From UPXZ01 sp047973025 (lineage in GTDB: Bacteria > Bacteroidota > Bacteroidia > Bacteroidales > Paludibacteraceae): a stretch of 30,104 nucleotides of DNA. Location of the stretch: assembly GCA_047973025.1 (NCBI GenBank), contig JBKEBE010000068.1, forward strand, positions 1 to 30,104, written 5' to 3'. Position numbers and translations under genes: made by a program. Below are positions 29,994 to 30,104 of the stretch, in pieces (position 1 is the first letter of the stretch; the number at the start of each line of letters is the position of its first letter). A model generated the notes under the pieces. That model made no database searches. It saw nothing but the letters and a program-made list of their open reading frames with translations, and was not told where the DNA came from.

Positions 29994-30104
29994 ATGTCTA
30001 TCTTTAAATACTACTTGAATAGTGATTAATTATCCAATATATGGCCATTAAACACGCCAAGAAGCAATTATAGAATGAATACGGGATATAATAAAACAGC
30101 CCCA

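Larger units (their letters stand above)
29796..30104. other. 309-base region without recognisable gene
   Basis: It contains the minus-strand -7 box, a 15-base direct repeat pair and the plus-strand terminator listed separately. After the terminator, 29994-30104 is AT-rich with no frame, RNA gene or repeat that I recognise. The only short plus-strand frame noted (15 codons from 29855) has no supporting signal. Confidence 0.6.

Noticed and set aside
1..30104. CRISPR arrays, rRNA or tRNA genes, full insertion sequences
   Set aside because: No regularly spaced repeats, no cloverleaf or rRNA segments that I could recognise, and no transposase or integrase reading frames.

Overview
The window looks like a chromosomal segment of a Bacteroidota bacterium, most likely order Bacteroidales. 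The evidence is: moderately AT-rich DNA; TAnnTTTG-type -7 promoter boxes in front of most transcription units and few Shine-Dalgarno sequences; and families typical of the phylum (DUF2723, DUF2851, an Ig-like-domain lipoprotein, a paired hybrid kinase and NtrC-type regulator, a 650-residue GyrB). The genus cannot be fixed from the sequence alone.

Layout. (1) 1-3038, plus strand: the C-terminal part of an S9-family (DPP-IV-like) peptidase, then a ModF-like double-ABC ATPase. (2) 3256-5043: a secreted, repeat-containing surface protein. (3) 5235-11559: a surface-polysaccharide locus. It has an O-antigen-ligase/polymerase-like membrane protein and a glycosyltransferase on the plus strand, converging on two GT2 glycosyltransferases, a Stealth-type sugar-phosphate transferase and a GH16-fold protein on the minus strand. 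The GH16-fold protein has lost its whole catalytic E-D-E triad. (4) 11603-21856, minus strand: a LOG-family phosphoribohydrolase, gyrB, an NtrC-like regulator with a hybrid kinase (RteB/RteA-like arrangement), an Ig-like-domain lipoprotein and a DUF2851 protein. (5) 21857-24157: a small accessory insert with a Fic protein whose catalytic His is Gln and a HigBA-type toxin-antitoxin pair. Both units are bounded by inward-facing inverted repeats and separated by strongly palindromic spacers. (6) 24158-29795, minus strand: a polysaccharide deacetylase downstream of a large DUF2723 membrane glycosyltransferase-like protein, then a YqaA/DedA-like protein overlapping the gene for a multi-pass membrane protein. 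The last 309 bases hold no recognisable gene but contain a plus-strand terminator.

How the parts fit: regions 3 and 6 point to the cell envelope (polysaccharide assembly and ligation, phosphosugar transfer, probable protein or lipid glycosylation, deacetylation). The two-component pair probably senses an envelope or periplasmic signal, but no target is visible.

The most unusual material is non-coding or decayed. A duplicated promoter-plus-leader element (12182-12230 and 20513-20561) carries a conserved short reading frame. A second intergenic repeat is present in two diverged copies (18472-18547 and 28267-28348). The Fic/toxin-antitoxin island looks like successive cassette-like units. The GH16-like and Fic proteins both lack catalytic residues. 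All family calls were made by eye from motifs; no database search was run.
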